This document shows, piece by piece, positions 1 to 9,036 of a stretch of DNA of 64,000 bases; the stretch's first letter is position 1, and the number at the start of each line of letters is the position of its first letter. The DNA is from Paenibacillus thalictri (GTDB taxonomy: Bacteria > Bacillota > Bacilli > Paenibacillales > NBRC-103111). The translations under genes and the position numbers were made by a program. The notes under the pieces were generated by a model. It saw only the letters and a list, made by a program, of their open reading frames with translations, was not told where the DNA came from and did no database searches. Where the stretch lies: assembly GCF_004307995.1 (NCBI RefSeq), contig NZ_SIRE01000020.1:1-64000 (forward strand). Reading direction: 5' to 3'.

Positions 1-62
1 TTAAGAATCTTCATTTATTTTTCATTTTTCAAAGATCAAATTGGAAATTTTGAAGGTGGCCG

Positions 63-82
63 CCAGTACCCTAGGGTACTGG
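63..82. repeat. Perfect 20-bp palindrome upstream of the permease gene
   Basis: The 20 bases read identically on both strands, with CTAG at the centre. The site lies about 50 bases before the permease start. There is no T-run, so it is not a simple terminator; it could be an mRNA stem-loop inside the transporter operon or a protein-binding site. Confidence 0.5.
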
Positions 83-133
83 AAATTGGCTCAACAACAA
101 TCTTTAAGAAATACTATACGAGGAGGAATACGT

Positions 134-1030
134 ATGAAGGAATCGACGGCTGTGAAGCCGGTCTGGAATACCGGAGCGCCTACCGGCCGTACGGCGGGTT
201 TCCGGCTGCGCCGCCTCGACGCGACGCATATCCTTCTGTATGCGGCCGGTGCAGTGGTGCTGTTTCTGATCGCTTGCGCGATTGTGCCGCAGTGGGTTGC
301 GCCGTTTTCGCCGACGCAGATGGATCCCGGCCGATTGCTGCAGCCGCCCGGCGCGGCGCATCTTTTTGGAACGGATTACTTCGGGCGGGACGTTTATTCG
401 CTTGTTGTCTATGGGAGCCGCGATTCGCTGCTGATCGGATTAGCTTCCGTAGTGGTCGGAGGACTGGCCGGGGCGGCACTGGGCTCGCTATCGGGTTATG
501 TAGGCGGCATCGTCGATCTGGTCATCATGCGTTTTATCGATGTGCTGATGACGATACCGGGCATTTTGCTCGCTCTGGCTATTGCCGCCGCGATGGGAGC
601 CAGCACGTTTAACGTTGTGCTGGCCATCTCGGCATCGGCGATTCCGCGTTACGCGAGAGTGATGCGCAGTCAAATTTTAACCGTCAAAAACCGGTCTTAC
701 GTGCTGGCGTCGCGTTCGATCGGCAGCTCCGGGCTGCGGATCTTTTGGAAACATGTGCTTCCCAACTCGCTGGCGCCGTTTCTCGTTATGGCGACGATCG
801 GCATCGGCACCTCGATATTGACCGGCTCGAGCCTGAGCTTTCTTGGACTTGGCGTCATCAAGGAAATTCCCGACTGGGGCACCGTGTTGTCCCAAGGCAG
901 AGGGTATTTGACGGTAGCTTGGTGGGTGTGCACGTTTCCCGGTCTTGCCATCGCTTTGTTTGTCCTGTCCATCAACATCATCGGCGACCGTATCCGCGAC
1001 ACGTTGGATCCGAGAAAAAGCGGCGCATAA
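134..1030 (+). CDS. Peptide/nickel-type ABC transporter permease (DppC/OppC family)
   Basis: Membrane permease of a peptide-type ABC importer, 298 residues, a normal DppC length. The start was chosen at the ATG preceded by GAGGAGGAA; a longer frame exists but lacks such a site. An N-terminal cytoplasmic segment and first membrane helix (about residues 35-57) are followed by the OppC-type region GTDYFGRDVYS and the permease domain. The ATPase-contact loop is visible as YVLASRSIGSSGLRIFWKHVLPN. The fused ATPase gene starts 17 bases downstream. The partner DppB-type permease and the binding protein are presumably left of the window. Substrate (dipeptide, oligopeptide or metal chelate) cannot be told from sequence. 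Confidence 0.9.
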   Translation: MKESTAVKPVWNTGAPTGRTAGFRLRRLDATHILLYAAGAVVLFLIACAIVPQWVAPFSPTQMDPGRLLQPPGAAHLFGTDYFGRDVYSLVVYGSRDSLLIGLASVVVGGLAGAALGSLSGYVGGIVDLVIMRFIDVLMTIPGILLALAIAAAMGASTFNVVLAISASAIPRYARVMRSQILTVKNRSYVLASRSIGSSGLRIFWKHVLPNSLAPFLVMATIGIGTSILTGSSLSFLGLGVIKEIPDWGTVLSQGRGYLTVAWWVCTFPGLAIALFVLSINIIGDRIRDTLDPRKSGA

Positions 1031-1047
1031 ACGAAAAGGAGGAGCCT

Positions 1048-3291
1048 ATGTCCGGAGCATTGCTGGAAATTGAAGGGCTGACGGTGGAATTTCCCGCCGC
1101 AAGCGGCGCCTTGACGCCTATCGAACAGGTATCTTTTCAAATTCGCAAGGGTGAGACGGTTTGTCTGGTTGGGGAGTCGGGAAGCGGCAAAACGATTACG
1201 TCCAAGGCGATCATGAGATTGATCGATTTCGAGCGCGGCCGTATTGCGGCGGGCAGCGTCAAGCTGGGTGGAGCGGAATTAAGCGCAATGCCGCACAACG
1301 AGCTGCGATTCATCCGCGGGAAAAAAGTCGCGATGATTTTCCAGGAGCCGATGGCCGCGTTTGACCCGGTATTTACGATCGGCGCCCAACTGGTGGAAAC
1401 GATCCGCCGCCACCGCCGCCATGACAAGCGCAGCGTCAAGGATGCGCGCGCGCATGCCACAGAACTGCTGCGCCGCGTCGGGTTCCCCGAGCCGCAGCTG
1501 CGCATGAACCAATACCCCGGCGAGCTGTCGGGCGGCATGCTGCAGCGGGCGATGATCGCGATGGCGCTGGCCTGCGGCCCGGAGCTGCTGATCGCCGACG
1601 AGCCGACCACGGCGCTTGACGTGACGATTCAGGCGCAAATATTGCGGCTGCTGAGCGATTTGAAGGCGGAGCTGGGCATGTCCATCCTGCTGATCACCCA
1701 CGATCTTGGCATCGCTGCGGAAATGGCGGACCGGATGATCGTGATGTACGCCGGCCGCATCGTCGAGCAAGCGCCGGCGGCGCGGCTTTTCACCCAGCCC
1801 CGGCATCCGTATGCCGCCGGACTGCTCCGCTCCATCACCACGATGGACAGCGACCGGACTGCCCCGCTGTATACGATCGAAGGAGCGCCGCCGAACGTGG
1901 CCGAGTTTCCGGCCGGCTGCCGTTTTCACCCGCGTTGTCCGCTCGCCTCGGACAAATGCCGCACCGACGCGCCGCCGCTTGAAGGCACGGACGGCCATGA
2001 GGCGGCCTGCTGGCACACGGACAGGCTGACCGGCGAAGCCGGCGCCGGGCTGTTTGCTGCGCACAAGCCGATACAATCCGCCGGTGCGAGGCTCGAAGGC
2101 GGAAGCTCGAGACATCCGCAGCGAGAGCCATCATCGGAAGCGGCCCCGGCGGCCGCTTGGAACGAGCGCCGGGGCGGCGAAGAAGGCGGCTTCGCCGGCG
2201 ATGACGCCCGAAGCGATGCGGAAAATGCGCGAGGCGATGCTCAAGGGAACATCGGAAACACCCGTGGTCACACCGGGAGTGATTCCCTCGATAGTATCGG
2301 TAACACCCGCACCAACACCCGGCATGAAGCTCCGCTGCTTTTTGAAGTGAACGGACTGACAAAACATTACCCGGTGAAGGGTGCTTTCGGTTTTACGAAA
2401 GCGGTGATTCATGCGGTCGACGATGTATCGTTTACCGTCCGGCAGGGGGAAACGTTTGGGCTTGTCGGGGAGTCGGGAAGCGGCAAATCGACGCTGGGCC
2501 GCGTCTTGATTCAGCTGGAGCAAGCGACGTCCGGCCGCATTTTGTTTCGCGGTGAAGAGCTGTCGCAGATGGATGCCGCACAGCGCCGGGCGGCGAGGCG
2601 GGACATGCAGATGATTTTTCAGGATCCTTACGGCTCCGTCAATCCCCGCTGGACGGTAGGCGAGACGATTGCCGAGCCGTTTGCCGTTCACGAACGTTTA
2701 AGCGCGCCGGAACGGGATACGCGGGTGAAGGAACTGCTCGGCATGGTCGGGCTCAAGCCGGAGTGGGCAAACCGCTATCCGCACGAGTTTTCCGGCGGAC
2801 AACGCCAGCGGATCGGCATCGCCCGCGCCATTGCTCTGCGGCCCCGGTTTGTGCTGGCCGATGAAGCGGTGTCGGCGCTTGACGTATCGGTGCAAGCGCA
2901 GGTCGTCAACCTGATGCAGGAGCTGCAGCATCGGCTTGGTTTGACGTATGTGTTTATCGCGCACGGGCTGAACATCGTCAGGCACGTCTCGTCGCGAATC
3001 GGCGTGATGTATCTCGGCAAGCTGGTGGAGATCGCCCCGGCTGACGAATTGTTCCGCCATCCCGCTCATCATTATACGGCAGCGCTGATTGCCTCCATTC
3101 CTTGGCCGGATCCTGCGCGGAAACGGGAGTTTATTTCCATACAAGGGGAGATTCCGTCCCCTGCGTCGCCGCCGGCAGGGTGCCGTTTCCATACCCGCTG
3201 CCCTGCGGCAACGGCGCGCTGCCGCGAGCAGGAACCGCAGCTGGTTGACGTTGGCGGCGGCCATTTGGCGGCATGCCATTATCCGGTATAG
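1048..3291 (+). CDS. Fused double ATPase of a peptide ABC transporter (DppD-DppF type)
   Basis: 747 residues with two complete nucleotide-binding domains, where most relatives use two separate proteins. Domain 1 (about 1-320) has Walker A GESGSGKT near 41, signature LSGGMLQR and Walker B LLIADEPTTALD. Domain 2 (about 428-747) has GESGSGKST near 475, FSGGQRQR and VLADEAVSALD. Each ends with the Cys-containing oligopeptide-transporter motif RFHPRCP / RFHTRCP. A linker of about 105 residues rich in Gly, Arg, Ala and Asp joins them and repeats IGNTR. Domain 2 reads IAHGLN after Walker B where relatives usually have THD; the histidine is kept. Start ATG follows AAAGGAGGAG. Fusions such as GsiA and YejF are known, so function is likely intact. 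Confidence 0.88.
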   Translation: MSGALLEIEGLTVEFPAASGALTPIEQVSFQIRKGETVCLVGESGSGKTITSKAIMRLIDFERGRIAAGSVKLGGAELSAMPHNELRFIRGKKVAMIFQEPMAAFDPVFTIGAQLVETIRRHRRHDKRSVKDARAHATELLRRVGFPEPQLRMNQYPGELSGGMLQRAMIAMALACGPELLIADEPTTALDVTIQAQILRLLSDLKAELGMSILLITHDLGIAAEMADRMIVMYAGRIVEQAPAARLFTQPRHPYAAGLLRSITTMDSDRTAPLYTIEGAPPNVAEFPAGCRFHPRCPLASDKCRTDAPPLEGTDGHEAACWHTDRLTGEAGAGLFAAHKPIQSAGARLEGGSSRHPQREPSSEAAPAAAWNERRGGEEGGFAGDDARSDAENARGDAQGNIGNTRGHTGSDSLDSIGNTRTNTRHEAPLLFEVNGLTKHYPVKGAFGFTKAVIHAVDDVSFTVRQGETFGLVGESGSGKSTLGRVLIQLEQATSGRILFRGEELSQMDAAQRRAARRDMQMIFQDPYGSVNPRWTVGETIAEPFAVHERLSAPERDTRVKELLGMVGLKPEWANRYPHEFSGGQRQRIGIARAIALRPRFVLADEAVSALDVSVQAQVVNLMQELQHRLGLTYVFIAHGLNIVRHVSSRIGVMYLGKLVEIAPADELFRHPAHHYTAALIASIPWPDPARKREFISIQGEIPSPASPPAGCRFHTRCPAATARCREQEPQLVDVGGGHLAACHYPV

Positions 3292-3343
3292 CGCTGCTCC
3301 CGAATCTGCCCGATGATTGCCGTTACGTAAACAGACAATGGAA

Positions 3344-3395
3344 GGACCGGAACCCGATCGGCTTGCTGCTCGATCGTTCCGGTTCTTTTTTCTTT
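3344..3395 (+). terminator. Rho-independent terminator after the peptide transporter
   Basis: A GC-rich imperfect inverted repeat (arms around CCGGAACCCGATCG and CGATCGTTCCGG) is followed by TTCTTTTTTC. It sits 50 bases after the ATPase stop. Confidence 0.8.
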
Positions 3396-3437
3396 GGGGG
3401 GATTTGACGGCTTAGGCGCAATGTTTCCCGAAAAGGA

Positions 3438-3466
3438 TTGACAGCGCTTAATGTTAACGTTAACAT
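3438..3466 (+). promoter_or_regulatory. Sigma-A-like promoter overlapped by a LacI-type palindromic operator
   Basis: TTGACA at 3438-3443 and TAACAT at 3461-3466 are 17 bases apart. The perfect 16-bp palindrome ATGTTAACGTTAACAT (3451-3466) covers the -10 box and has the central CG typical of LacI-family operators. Binding here would block polymerase. No LacI-family gene is in the window. The rest of the 3292-3709 gap holds no supported gene. Confidence 0.6.
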
Positions 3467-3709
3467 CGGAATCACAAGAGGTTAAGGCTGCAATTGTTAA
3501 TGTATGCGTTAATTGCAAGAAGCCCGTTGGTGCAGGCGCGGAAAGATAGGGAAAGCGGCTTTTGCCGCTCATTTCGCCCGTTCATTGCATGCGTTTCCAT
3601 CGCATTTTTTGTTAGGGGAGCGGCTGGAAACGGCTGCCGGATCCGCATGCACGGTAAAACAATTTTACGGTTAAGGTTTCGCCCAAATTATGAATGGAGG
3701 GAAAGCCCG

Positions 3710-4159
3710 ATGATTACCGGTATTACGCATTATGGAGCAAAAGTAAAGGACTTGGACCGAACCATCCAGTTTTATCGCGACATCCTTGAATTTGAAGAAG
3801 CATTCAGATTGTACGATGACGAAGGGGCTTTACGAATTGTATATTTCCATATCGGCCGCAATCATTTTGTCGAGTTTTTTCCCGGGGGAATAGAGGATTA
3901 CGAGTACATTCCGACTGGAGCGGGCACCAATCATCTTTGTTATGAGGTGGATGATGCGTATGCTGCGGCGGAACGGATTAAAGCCAAAGGGTATCCGCTG
4001 CACAAGGATGTAGAGAAGGGACGAAGCGGATGCCTGCAGTTTTGGCTGCTTGACCCGGAAGGCAACCGCATCGAACTGATGCAGCTGCTCCCCGATTCCA
4101 TGCAGGCTAAAGCCCTGCAAGCGATTCAGGAGAAGTACAACGGACAGACAGGAGTTTAA
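3710..4159 (+). CDS. VOC (glyoxalase/bleomycin-resistance) family protein
   Basis: 149-residue protein made of two beta-alpha-beta-beta-beta VOC units. Candidate metal ligands sit at the usual places: His in ITHYG (residue 7), Glu in FVEFF, His in TNHLCY and Glu in RIELMQ. The family includes glyoxalase I, dioxygenases and epimerases, so the reaction is not fixed by sequence. The start follows GGAGGGAAAGCCCG; a longer reading frame upstream runs across the promoter and was rejected. It is followed 4 bases later by a Gfo/Idh/MocA oxidoreductase gene, so a role in sugar or ketose metabolism is a reasonable guess. It is probably controlled by the palindrome upstream. Confidence 0.85.
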   Translation: MITGITHYGAKVKDLDRTIQFYRDILEFEEAFRLYDDEGALRIVYFHIGRNHFVEFFPGGIEDYEYIPTGAGTNHLCYEVDDAYAAAERIKAKGYPLHKDVEKGRSGCLQFWLLDPEGNRIELMQLLPDSMQAKALQAIQEKYNGQTGV

Positions 4160-4163
4160 GATA

Positions 4164-5125
4164 ATGACACACAAGGTAAAATGGGGAGTTCTTGGCTTCG
4201 CCCGCATTGCCAAATTGGAGGCGATCCCGGCCATATTGCGGTCGGCAAACTCCGAGCTCTACGCAGTAGCGTCCGGAGACCCGCAAAAAAGGGAAGAATG
4301 CGCGCAGATGTTTCCGGACGCCAAGCTGTATGGAAGTTATGATGATTTGCTTGCCGATCCCGACGTTCAGGCCGTCTATGTGCCGCTGCCGAACTCGCTG
4401 CATAAGGAATGGGCGATTAAGGCGATGCGCCAGGGCAACACGTGTTATGCGAGAAGCCGATAGCGCTGAACTTGCGGGAATGCGAAGAGATGATCCGAGT
4501 CGCCGAAGAAACCGGAGTTCATCTGATGGAAGCGTTTATGTACCGTTATACCGACCGCACCCGCAAGGTGAACGACATTGTGCGGAGCGGGGAAATCGGG
4601 CAAATCAGGCATATCAGCTCAACTTTCCGGTTTCTCTTGAATCGTCCGAACACGATCAAGGTCAATTCGGCGTTAGGGGGCGGCTCCCTTTACGATGTCG
4701 GGTGTTACCCTGTCAATTTCGTTGGCATGATCACCGGCCAAACGCCGGAATCGTGCGCTGTGGAGTGCGTGCTCGAAAATGGGGTCGATACGATTTTTTC
4801 CGCGGTGCTTAAATATCCGGATGGCGTCATCGCCACGATCCATAGCGGTTTTAATGCGTTTAACCAGATGAACACGGAAATCGTCGGGACGAAAGGCCGC
4901 ATGGAGATTCCCGATACGTTCTTGGGAGTCGGGGGAACGATCACAGTAGTGACGGAGAGCGGAACCCGCGCCGTCCCGGTCGACGAATCGGACCGTTACC
5001 GTCTGGAGATCGAGGACTTTGCAGCTTGTGTGCTTACACGGAACAAACCGCTTGTAAGTTTGGCCGAGACTTCCCGCAATATGCAAGTAATCGATCTTCT
5101 GCTGAGCTCGATGAAACAGAAATAA
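4164..5125 (+). pseudogene. Gfo/Idh/MocA family oxidoreductase, interrupted by a frameshift
   Basis: NAD(P)-dependent sugar-type dehydrogenase split between two frames. Residues from 4164 read a Rossmann start (WGVLGFARIAKLEAIPAI) up to AIKAMRQG. The second frame, open from 4442 to 5125, resumes exactly at LCEKPIALN, the family's EKP motif. The text GGCAACACGTG near 4434-4442 needs one extra A to give the expected G-K-H-V-L-C-E-K-P. Restored length would be about 320 residues, normal for the family. The rest of the gene shows no other lesion, so this is either a very recent mutation or a sequencing error in a short A run. It lies 4 bases after the VOC gene in the same operon. Confidence 0.85.
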
Positions 5126-5185
5126 CAGGCCTCGTCCGGATGGAAGCAAGGGGACGAAGATATATAGCAAAGTGCGAAGATGATG

Positions 5186-5238
5186 TATCCGCCTGGGCGA
5201 CCTCAAAACGGTTCTGCTCAAGCGGATATTTTTTTTTA
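5186..5238 (+). terminator. Rho-independent terminator
   Basis: Arms TATCCGC and GCGGATA, extended by weaker pairing inside, precede a run of nine T. It ends the VOC/oxidoreductase operon. Confidence 0.8.
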
Positions 5239-5258
5239 TTCATGCCCTGGTTTAATGA

Positions 5259-5287
5259 TTGTACAGTTACCTTTTGTGTAGTATGAT
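5259..5287 (+). promoter_or_regulatory. Possible promoter of the histidine kinase gene
   Basis: TATGAT at 5282-5287 is a good -10 box. The -35 candidate TTGTAC at 5259-5264 matches weakly, with 17-base spacing. Confidence 0.35.
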
Positions 5288-5336
5288 GATGGCGAAATTT
5301 GAGTGACAGGGTTGATTTTCAGGGAGGGGATCGCCG

Positions 5337-7127
5337 ATGTTTCGCCGATTCGGATGGAACCGGTTATATGCGACCAGCATTAAGACGAAAATCTTTTTGT
5401 GTTACGCTTCTTTGATTGTGATCATATTTATCGCTTGCAGTATCGTATTGTATACGTATATGATGTCGTTCACCCGTAATTTTGTAAGCGATTACACGAC
5501 AAGCGCAAATCGGCAGATGAACGCTAAGCTGGAAGGTTGGATGCAGGAGATCGAAACGTTGTCCAAGGCGGTCATGTGGAATGCGAGTGTGCGCAGCATT
5601 ATCGTGAAGACGGGGACCAACGAATCAAGCGATTCGGATAAACAAGACTTGTACAAATTTTTGTCCATGCTCACGATCTCCCGGGACGATATTTACTCGA
5701 TCCAGCTGCTAAAGGATTCGCAGTTTGCCATGAAATTCGGCACCTATTATGACAGCGATCTGGAAATGAAGCCGATCCTAGATGCGATTCGCTCTGCAGA
5801 CGACCGTTATCGGCAGGGACAAGTCATATTCGCCGGAACAGTGATCCGGCATGCGGCAGATAATGAGGCTACCTTCGCCGTGGCGCGTAAAATTTATGAT
5901 AAGTTCACCTTCTCGGCGATCGGCGACGTAATCATTGAAATCAGATACAGCAAGCTGAAAGGCATGCTTCAGGCATTGGAAAATACGAAAAACAAAAGGA
6001 ATCAGCTGCTCGACGATAAAGGCAGAATCATTTACAGCGAAAAAGAAGAGGAGATCGGGCAGCTTGCCGATCCGGCGTATTTGCAGGCGATCTGGAGCGC
6101 AGACGAAGCTTCGGGGTTTACTGAGTTGGCCGCATCCGGCGGAATGCTCACCTACAGCCGGTCCGCTTATACGCAGTGGACGCTGCTCTCGGTGACGCCG
6201 CTCAGCGAGATTTCTTCGCCTTTTCGCAACATGCAGCAAATCTTTTTTGTCGTGAACTTAATTGGCATTACATTGGCGCTGGTAATTGCCGCGATGCTTT
6301 CGAAAAGCATTACGAAGCCGCTGACCAAGCTGGTCAATAAAATGAAAGGGATCCGGCTCGGCAGCATCCGATTGAACGATAGCCGCAACCGGCTGCCGTT
6401 AAACGATTACAACGAGATTCAGAAGCTGAACAACACGTTTAACGACATGATCGAAAGCATCAACCGCATGATCCAAGAGGTGTACGAGGCCGAGCTGCGG
6501 CAAAAGGATGCGGAGCTCAAGATGCTTCGCGCGCAAATCAACCCTCACTTTTTGTACAACACACTGGATGTAATCAACTGGAAGCTGGTCATTAACGAGC
6601 AAGATGAGATTGCCCGGCTTGTGCGGGCGTTATCCGCTCTGCTGCGCTACAATATCACCGAAAGCGACAAACCGGTGCACATTCGCGAGGAGATCGGCCA
6701 AATTACCAACTACTTGCAAATTCAGCAGGCCCGTTTTGAAGATACGATTGAACTTGAGATCGGCGTGCCGCCTGAAGTGATGAATATGAAAATGTGCAAA
6801 TTTTTGCTGCAGCCGATTGTCGAGAATGCGATAATGCATGGTTTCAAACAAAGAAATCATGGCAAAATCGTGATTAACGGCGAGATTCGTGAAGGAAGCC
6901 TGCTGCTGGATATTATCGACAATGGAAGCGGCATGTGCCGGAATACGCTGGATAAGCTGAATGCCAATCTGGAAGTGGCGGCGGACTCTCGTTCGACAAC
7001 GGGAATCGGGGTTCACAATGTAAGCCAGCGCGTAGCGCTGTATTACGGCGAGCCTTACCATATCCGGTTTGAAAGTATTCCCGGGCAGGGGACGACCGTT
7101 CATCTCAAGCTGCCGGTCATCGAATAA
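5337..7127 (+). CDS. YesM-type sensor histidine kinase
   Basis: 596-residue membrane kinase of the family that controls carbohydrate uptake in Paenibacillus and Bacillus. Helix 1 (about 17-41) and helix 2 (about 300-322) flank a large extracellular sensor region of the cache type. A HAMP segment follows, then the His_kinase domain with INPHFLYNTLD, whose His404 is the predicted phosphorylation site, and an ATPase domain with DNGSGM and TGIGVHNVSQR. The start ATG follows GGGAGGGGA. The likely partner is the AraC-type response regulator at 12328-13680, which lies across the sugar transporter genes. The natural signal is probably an extracellular sugar or a liganded binding protein; this is inferred from family context. 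Confidence 0.92.
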   Translation: MFRRFGWNRLYATSIKTKIFLCYASLIVIIFIACSIVLYTYMMSFTRNFVSDYTTSANRQMNAKLEGWMQEIETLSKAVMWNASVRSIIVKTGTNESSDSDKQDLYKFLSMLTISRDDIYSIQLLKDSQFAMKFGTYYDSDLEMKPILDAIRSADDRYRQGQVIFAGTVIRHAADNEATFAVARKIYDKFTFSAIGDVIIEIRYSKLKGMLQALENTKNKRNQLLDDKGRIIYSEKEEEIGQLADPAYLQAIWSADEASGFTELAASGGMLTYSRSAYTQWTLLSVTPLSEISSPFRNMQQIFFVVNLIGITLALVIAAMLSKSITKPLTKLVNKMKGIRLGSIRLNDSRNRLPLNDYNEIQKLNNTFNDMIESINRMIQEVYEAELRQKDAELKMLRAQINPHFLYNTLDVINWKLVINEQDEIARLVRALSALLRYNITESDKPVHIREEIGQITNYLQIQQARFEDTIELEIGVPPEVMNMKMCKFLLQPIVENAIMHGFKQRNHGKIVINGEIREGSLLLDIIDNGSGMCRNTLDKLNANLEVAADSRSTTGIGVHNVSQRVALYYGEPYHIRFESIPGQGTTVHLKLPVIE

Positions 7128-7276
7128 TGCAATAAACCAATATGAGCAAACCTTTTCCAATTCCAGTGTCGTTCCTTTTCGCAGCCGAAATTTCTACAAT
7201 AAAACTGTAGTCAAGTTTCCAAGCATATGCTGACGAATCCCGTTTTGCTGCAGCAGAACGGCTAGGAGGAAAACAG

Positions 7277-8014
7277 GTGGATTGTATAGCCGTAAGTCCT
7301 TGCAGCAACCCCGAGCTATCGCTTGAGGAGGTGCTTGCAGCATATTCCGGCATAGGTTTCACGCAGTTCGAGGCGTTTACAAGCTGGGTGAAATCCGCAT
7401 TAGATTGGACGGCCGATGCCCAAATGTATCGCCGTATTGCAGAGTCTCATGGCATCCGCATCACTTCGATGCACCTGCCGCCGATTACCGAAGACGCAGA
7501 CGCCGCATTGGAACATGCGATAGCAGCCGCGCGGTTTGCCGAGCAGCTCGGCGTGGAGGTCGTGTTGTTTAAGGCGGCGAGCCGTCCGCTGTACATTCGT
7601 ACAGCCCGGGCTTTTCTAGATGCGACGGAGGAGCTGAACATTACCCCTGTGCTGCAAAATCATGCGGGAAGTCCGATCGCTACGCTCGGCGACTACCGTG
7701 AAGTGATCGAAGGGATCGGCGACTCGCGCATGAAAACGCTGCTGGAAGTCGGACATTTCCACTCCGTGGGCGTTTCCTGGCGTCAAGGCTATGAACTGCT
7801 GGGCGATTCGATTGCGCTGGTCCATATTAAGGATCAGCTCGGCAGCCAATCGGTGCCTTTCGGGACCGGGGAAATTGATCTTGAAGGTTTATTTGCACAT
7901 CTGAAGCAGGAAGGCTACAGGGGGAAATTTGTTGTAGAAATGGAAGTTGCGGATAAGATCAACACACTTGAATATTTGGAGTCGGCCTTGCGCTATTTGA
8001 AGCCATGGCTGTAG
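7277..8014 (+). CDS. Sugar phosphate isomerase/epimerase-like TIM barrel (xylose isomerase-like, AP endonuclease 2 fold)
   Basis: 245 residues with the family's barrel pattern: metal-binding Glu/His/Asp positions appear in LLEVGHFH, IALVHIKDQ and FVVEMEVAD. Members include IolE, IolI, hydroxypyruvate isomerase and the lyases that cleave 3-keto-glycosides. The start is GTG, 6 bases after AGGAGGAAAACAG. The next gene, a Gfo/Idh/MocA oxidoreductase, starts 14 bases after this stop, and the same pairing recurs at 16453-18374. Pairing of these families usually means oxidation of a sugar followed by isomerisation, epimerisation or elimination. Exact substrate unknown. Confidence 0.85.
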   Translation: MDCIAVSPCSNPELSLEEVLAAYSGIGFTQFEAFTSWVKSALDWTADAQMYRRIAESHGIRITSMHLPPITEDADAALEHAIAAARFAEQLGVEVVLFKAASRPLYIRTARAFLDATEELNITPVLQNHAGSPIATLGDYREVIEGIGDSRMKTLLEVGHFHSVGVSWRQGYELLGDSIALVHIKDQLGSQSVPFGTGEIDLEGLFAHLKQEGYRGKFVVEMEVADKINTLEYLESALRYLKPWL

Positions 8015-8028
8015 GGGGAGAGGATAAG

Positions 8029-9036
8029 ATGGACGGAGTTAAGCTTTGTATCGTCGGCGCCGGCAACCTGGCATCCAAGAGAATATATCCGTATATCGCC
8101 GCTGCCGGGGGCAAACTGGTCGGCGTTTGCGATCTGGACGAAGAAAAGGCAAAATTGAAAGCGTTTTTATACGGTGGCAGCGCCTATACGGATGCGCTGG
8201 AAATGGTGAGCCGGGAAAAACCCGACTGTATCATTATATGCATCGGACCGGAGCAGCATTATGCTTTGTCCAAAGAGATGATGCGGCTTGGGATTCCGGT
8301 CTACACGGAAAAACCGCCTGCGCCTGCTGCGGCCGGGGCCTTGGAGCTGGCGCGCCTGTCGAATGAGACGGGCGTACTGTGTACGACTGCTTTCAAAAAG
8401 CGGTACAACACGGTGTACAGCCGGGCCAAACAGTGGCTTAGCGGCTTCGATTCGAGCCGGTACGTTTCGCTTTCGGTTGATTATTGCTCCGACTTCTATA
8501 AGAATACGACGCCGCGCAACGAGTTTTTGCTCGACTTTGCGATTCACTTGATTGATGTGACCGCTTATTTGTATGGGGATGCGAAGGAAGTATTTTGCTT
8601 CTCCAAGGGCATGGACGCCTACGCGGCGAGCATCAAATTTGCTAACGGCGCGGTTGGCTCGTTGAACTTTAACGATGCCCGTTCATTTACGGTACCTACG
8701 GAGGAAGTGGAAATTTCCGTAGAGGGCAGCAATTTTATGACGATCCGCAATTCATCGTTCTGGCGAATTACCGAAAACGGGAAGCCGGCGGAATGGAGAG
8801 AGCCGTCCACGTTTGTCAGCAACGGCGACAGCGGCAACGATACGGGACATTTTGCCGAAATCGCCGACTTTTTCGCTGCTGTCCGCGAAGGCAGAACAAC
8901 CCGGTCCAATATATACGAAAGTTATAAAAGCATGGTGCTGTATGAAGCGATTAAACGGTCTGCGGAAACCGGCCAGCTCATTTCCGTCCAATATGAAAAG
9001 GTAGGGGGAGTCGTTGATGAACCGGCCAATGCGTAG
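8029..9036 (+). CDS. Gfo/Idh/MocA family oxidoreductase
   Basis: 335-residue NAD(P)-dependent dehydrogenase. The Rossmann nucleotide motif is GAGNLASKRI near residue 10, followed by an acidic residue in VGVCDLDEE that suggests NAD preference. The catalytic EKP motif is YTEKPPAPA, and the active-site helix reads LLDFAIHLIDV with the expected Asp and His. The chosen ATG follows GGGGGAGAGG; an upstream in-frame GTG would overlap the preceding gene. The stop overlaps the start of the downstream binding-protein gene by 20 bases, so translation is probably coupled. It acts in the cytoplasm, most likely on the sugar imported by the adjacent transporter. Confidence 0.88.
   Translation: MDGVKLCIVGAGNLASKRIYPYIAAAGGKLVGVCDLDEEKAKLKAFLYGGSAYTDALEMVSREKPDCIIICIGPEQHYALSKEMMRLGIPVYTEKPPAPAAAGALELARLSNETGVLCTTAFKKRYNTVYSRAKQWLSGFDSSRYVSLSVDYCSDFYKNTTPRNEFLLDFAIHLIDVTAYLYGDAKEVFCFSKGMDAYAASIKFANGAVGSLNFNDARSFTVPTEEVEISVEGSNFMTIRNSSFWRITENGKPAEWREPSTFVSNGDSGNDTGHFAEIADFFAAVREGRTTRSNIYESYKSMVLYEAIKRSAETGQLISVQYEKVGGVVDEPANA

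Noticed and set aside
2054-2350. 98-codon frame overlapping the linker of the fused ATPase
   Set aside because: Low-complexity overlap with a clear in-frame fusion protein and no ribosome site.
3494-3709. N-terminal extension of the VOC protein
   Set aside because: The frame is open, but it lies just after the promoter/operator, codes for nothing VOC-like and the internal ATG has a strong ribosome site.
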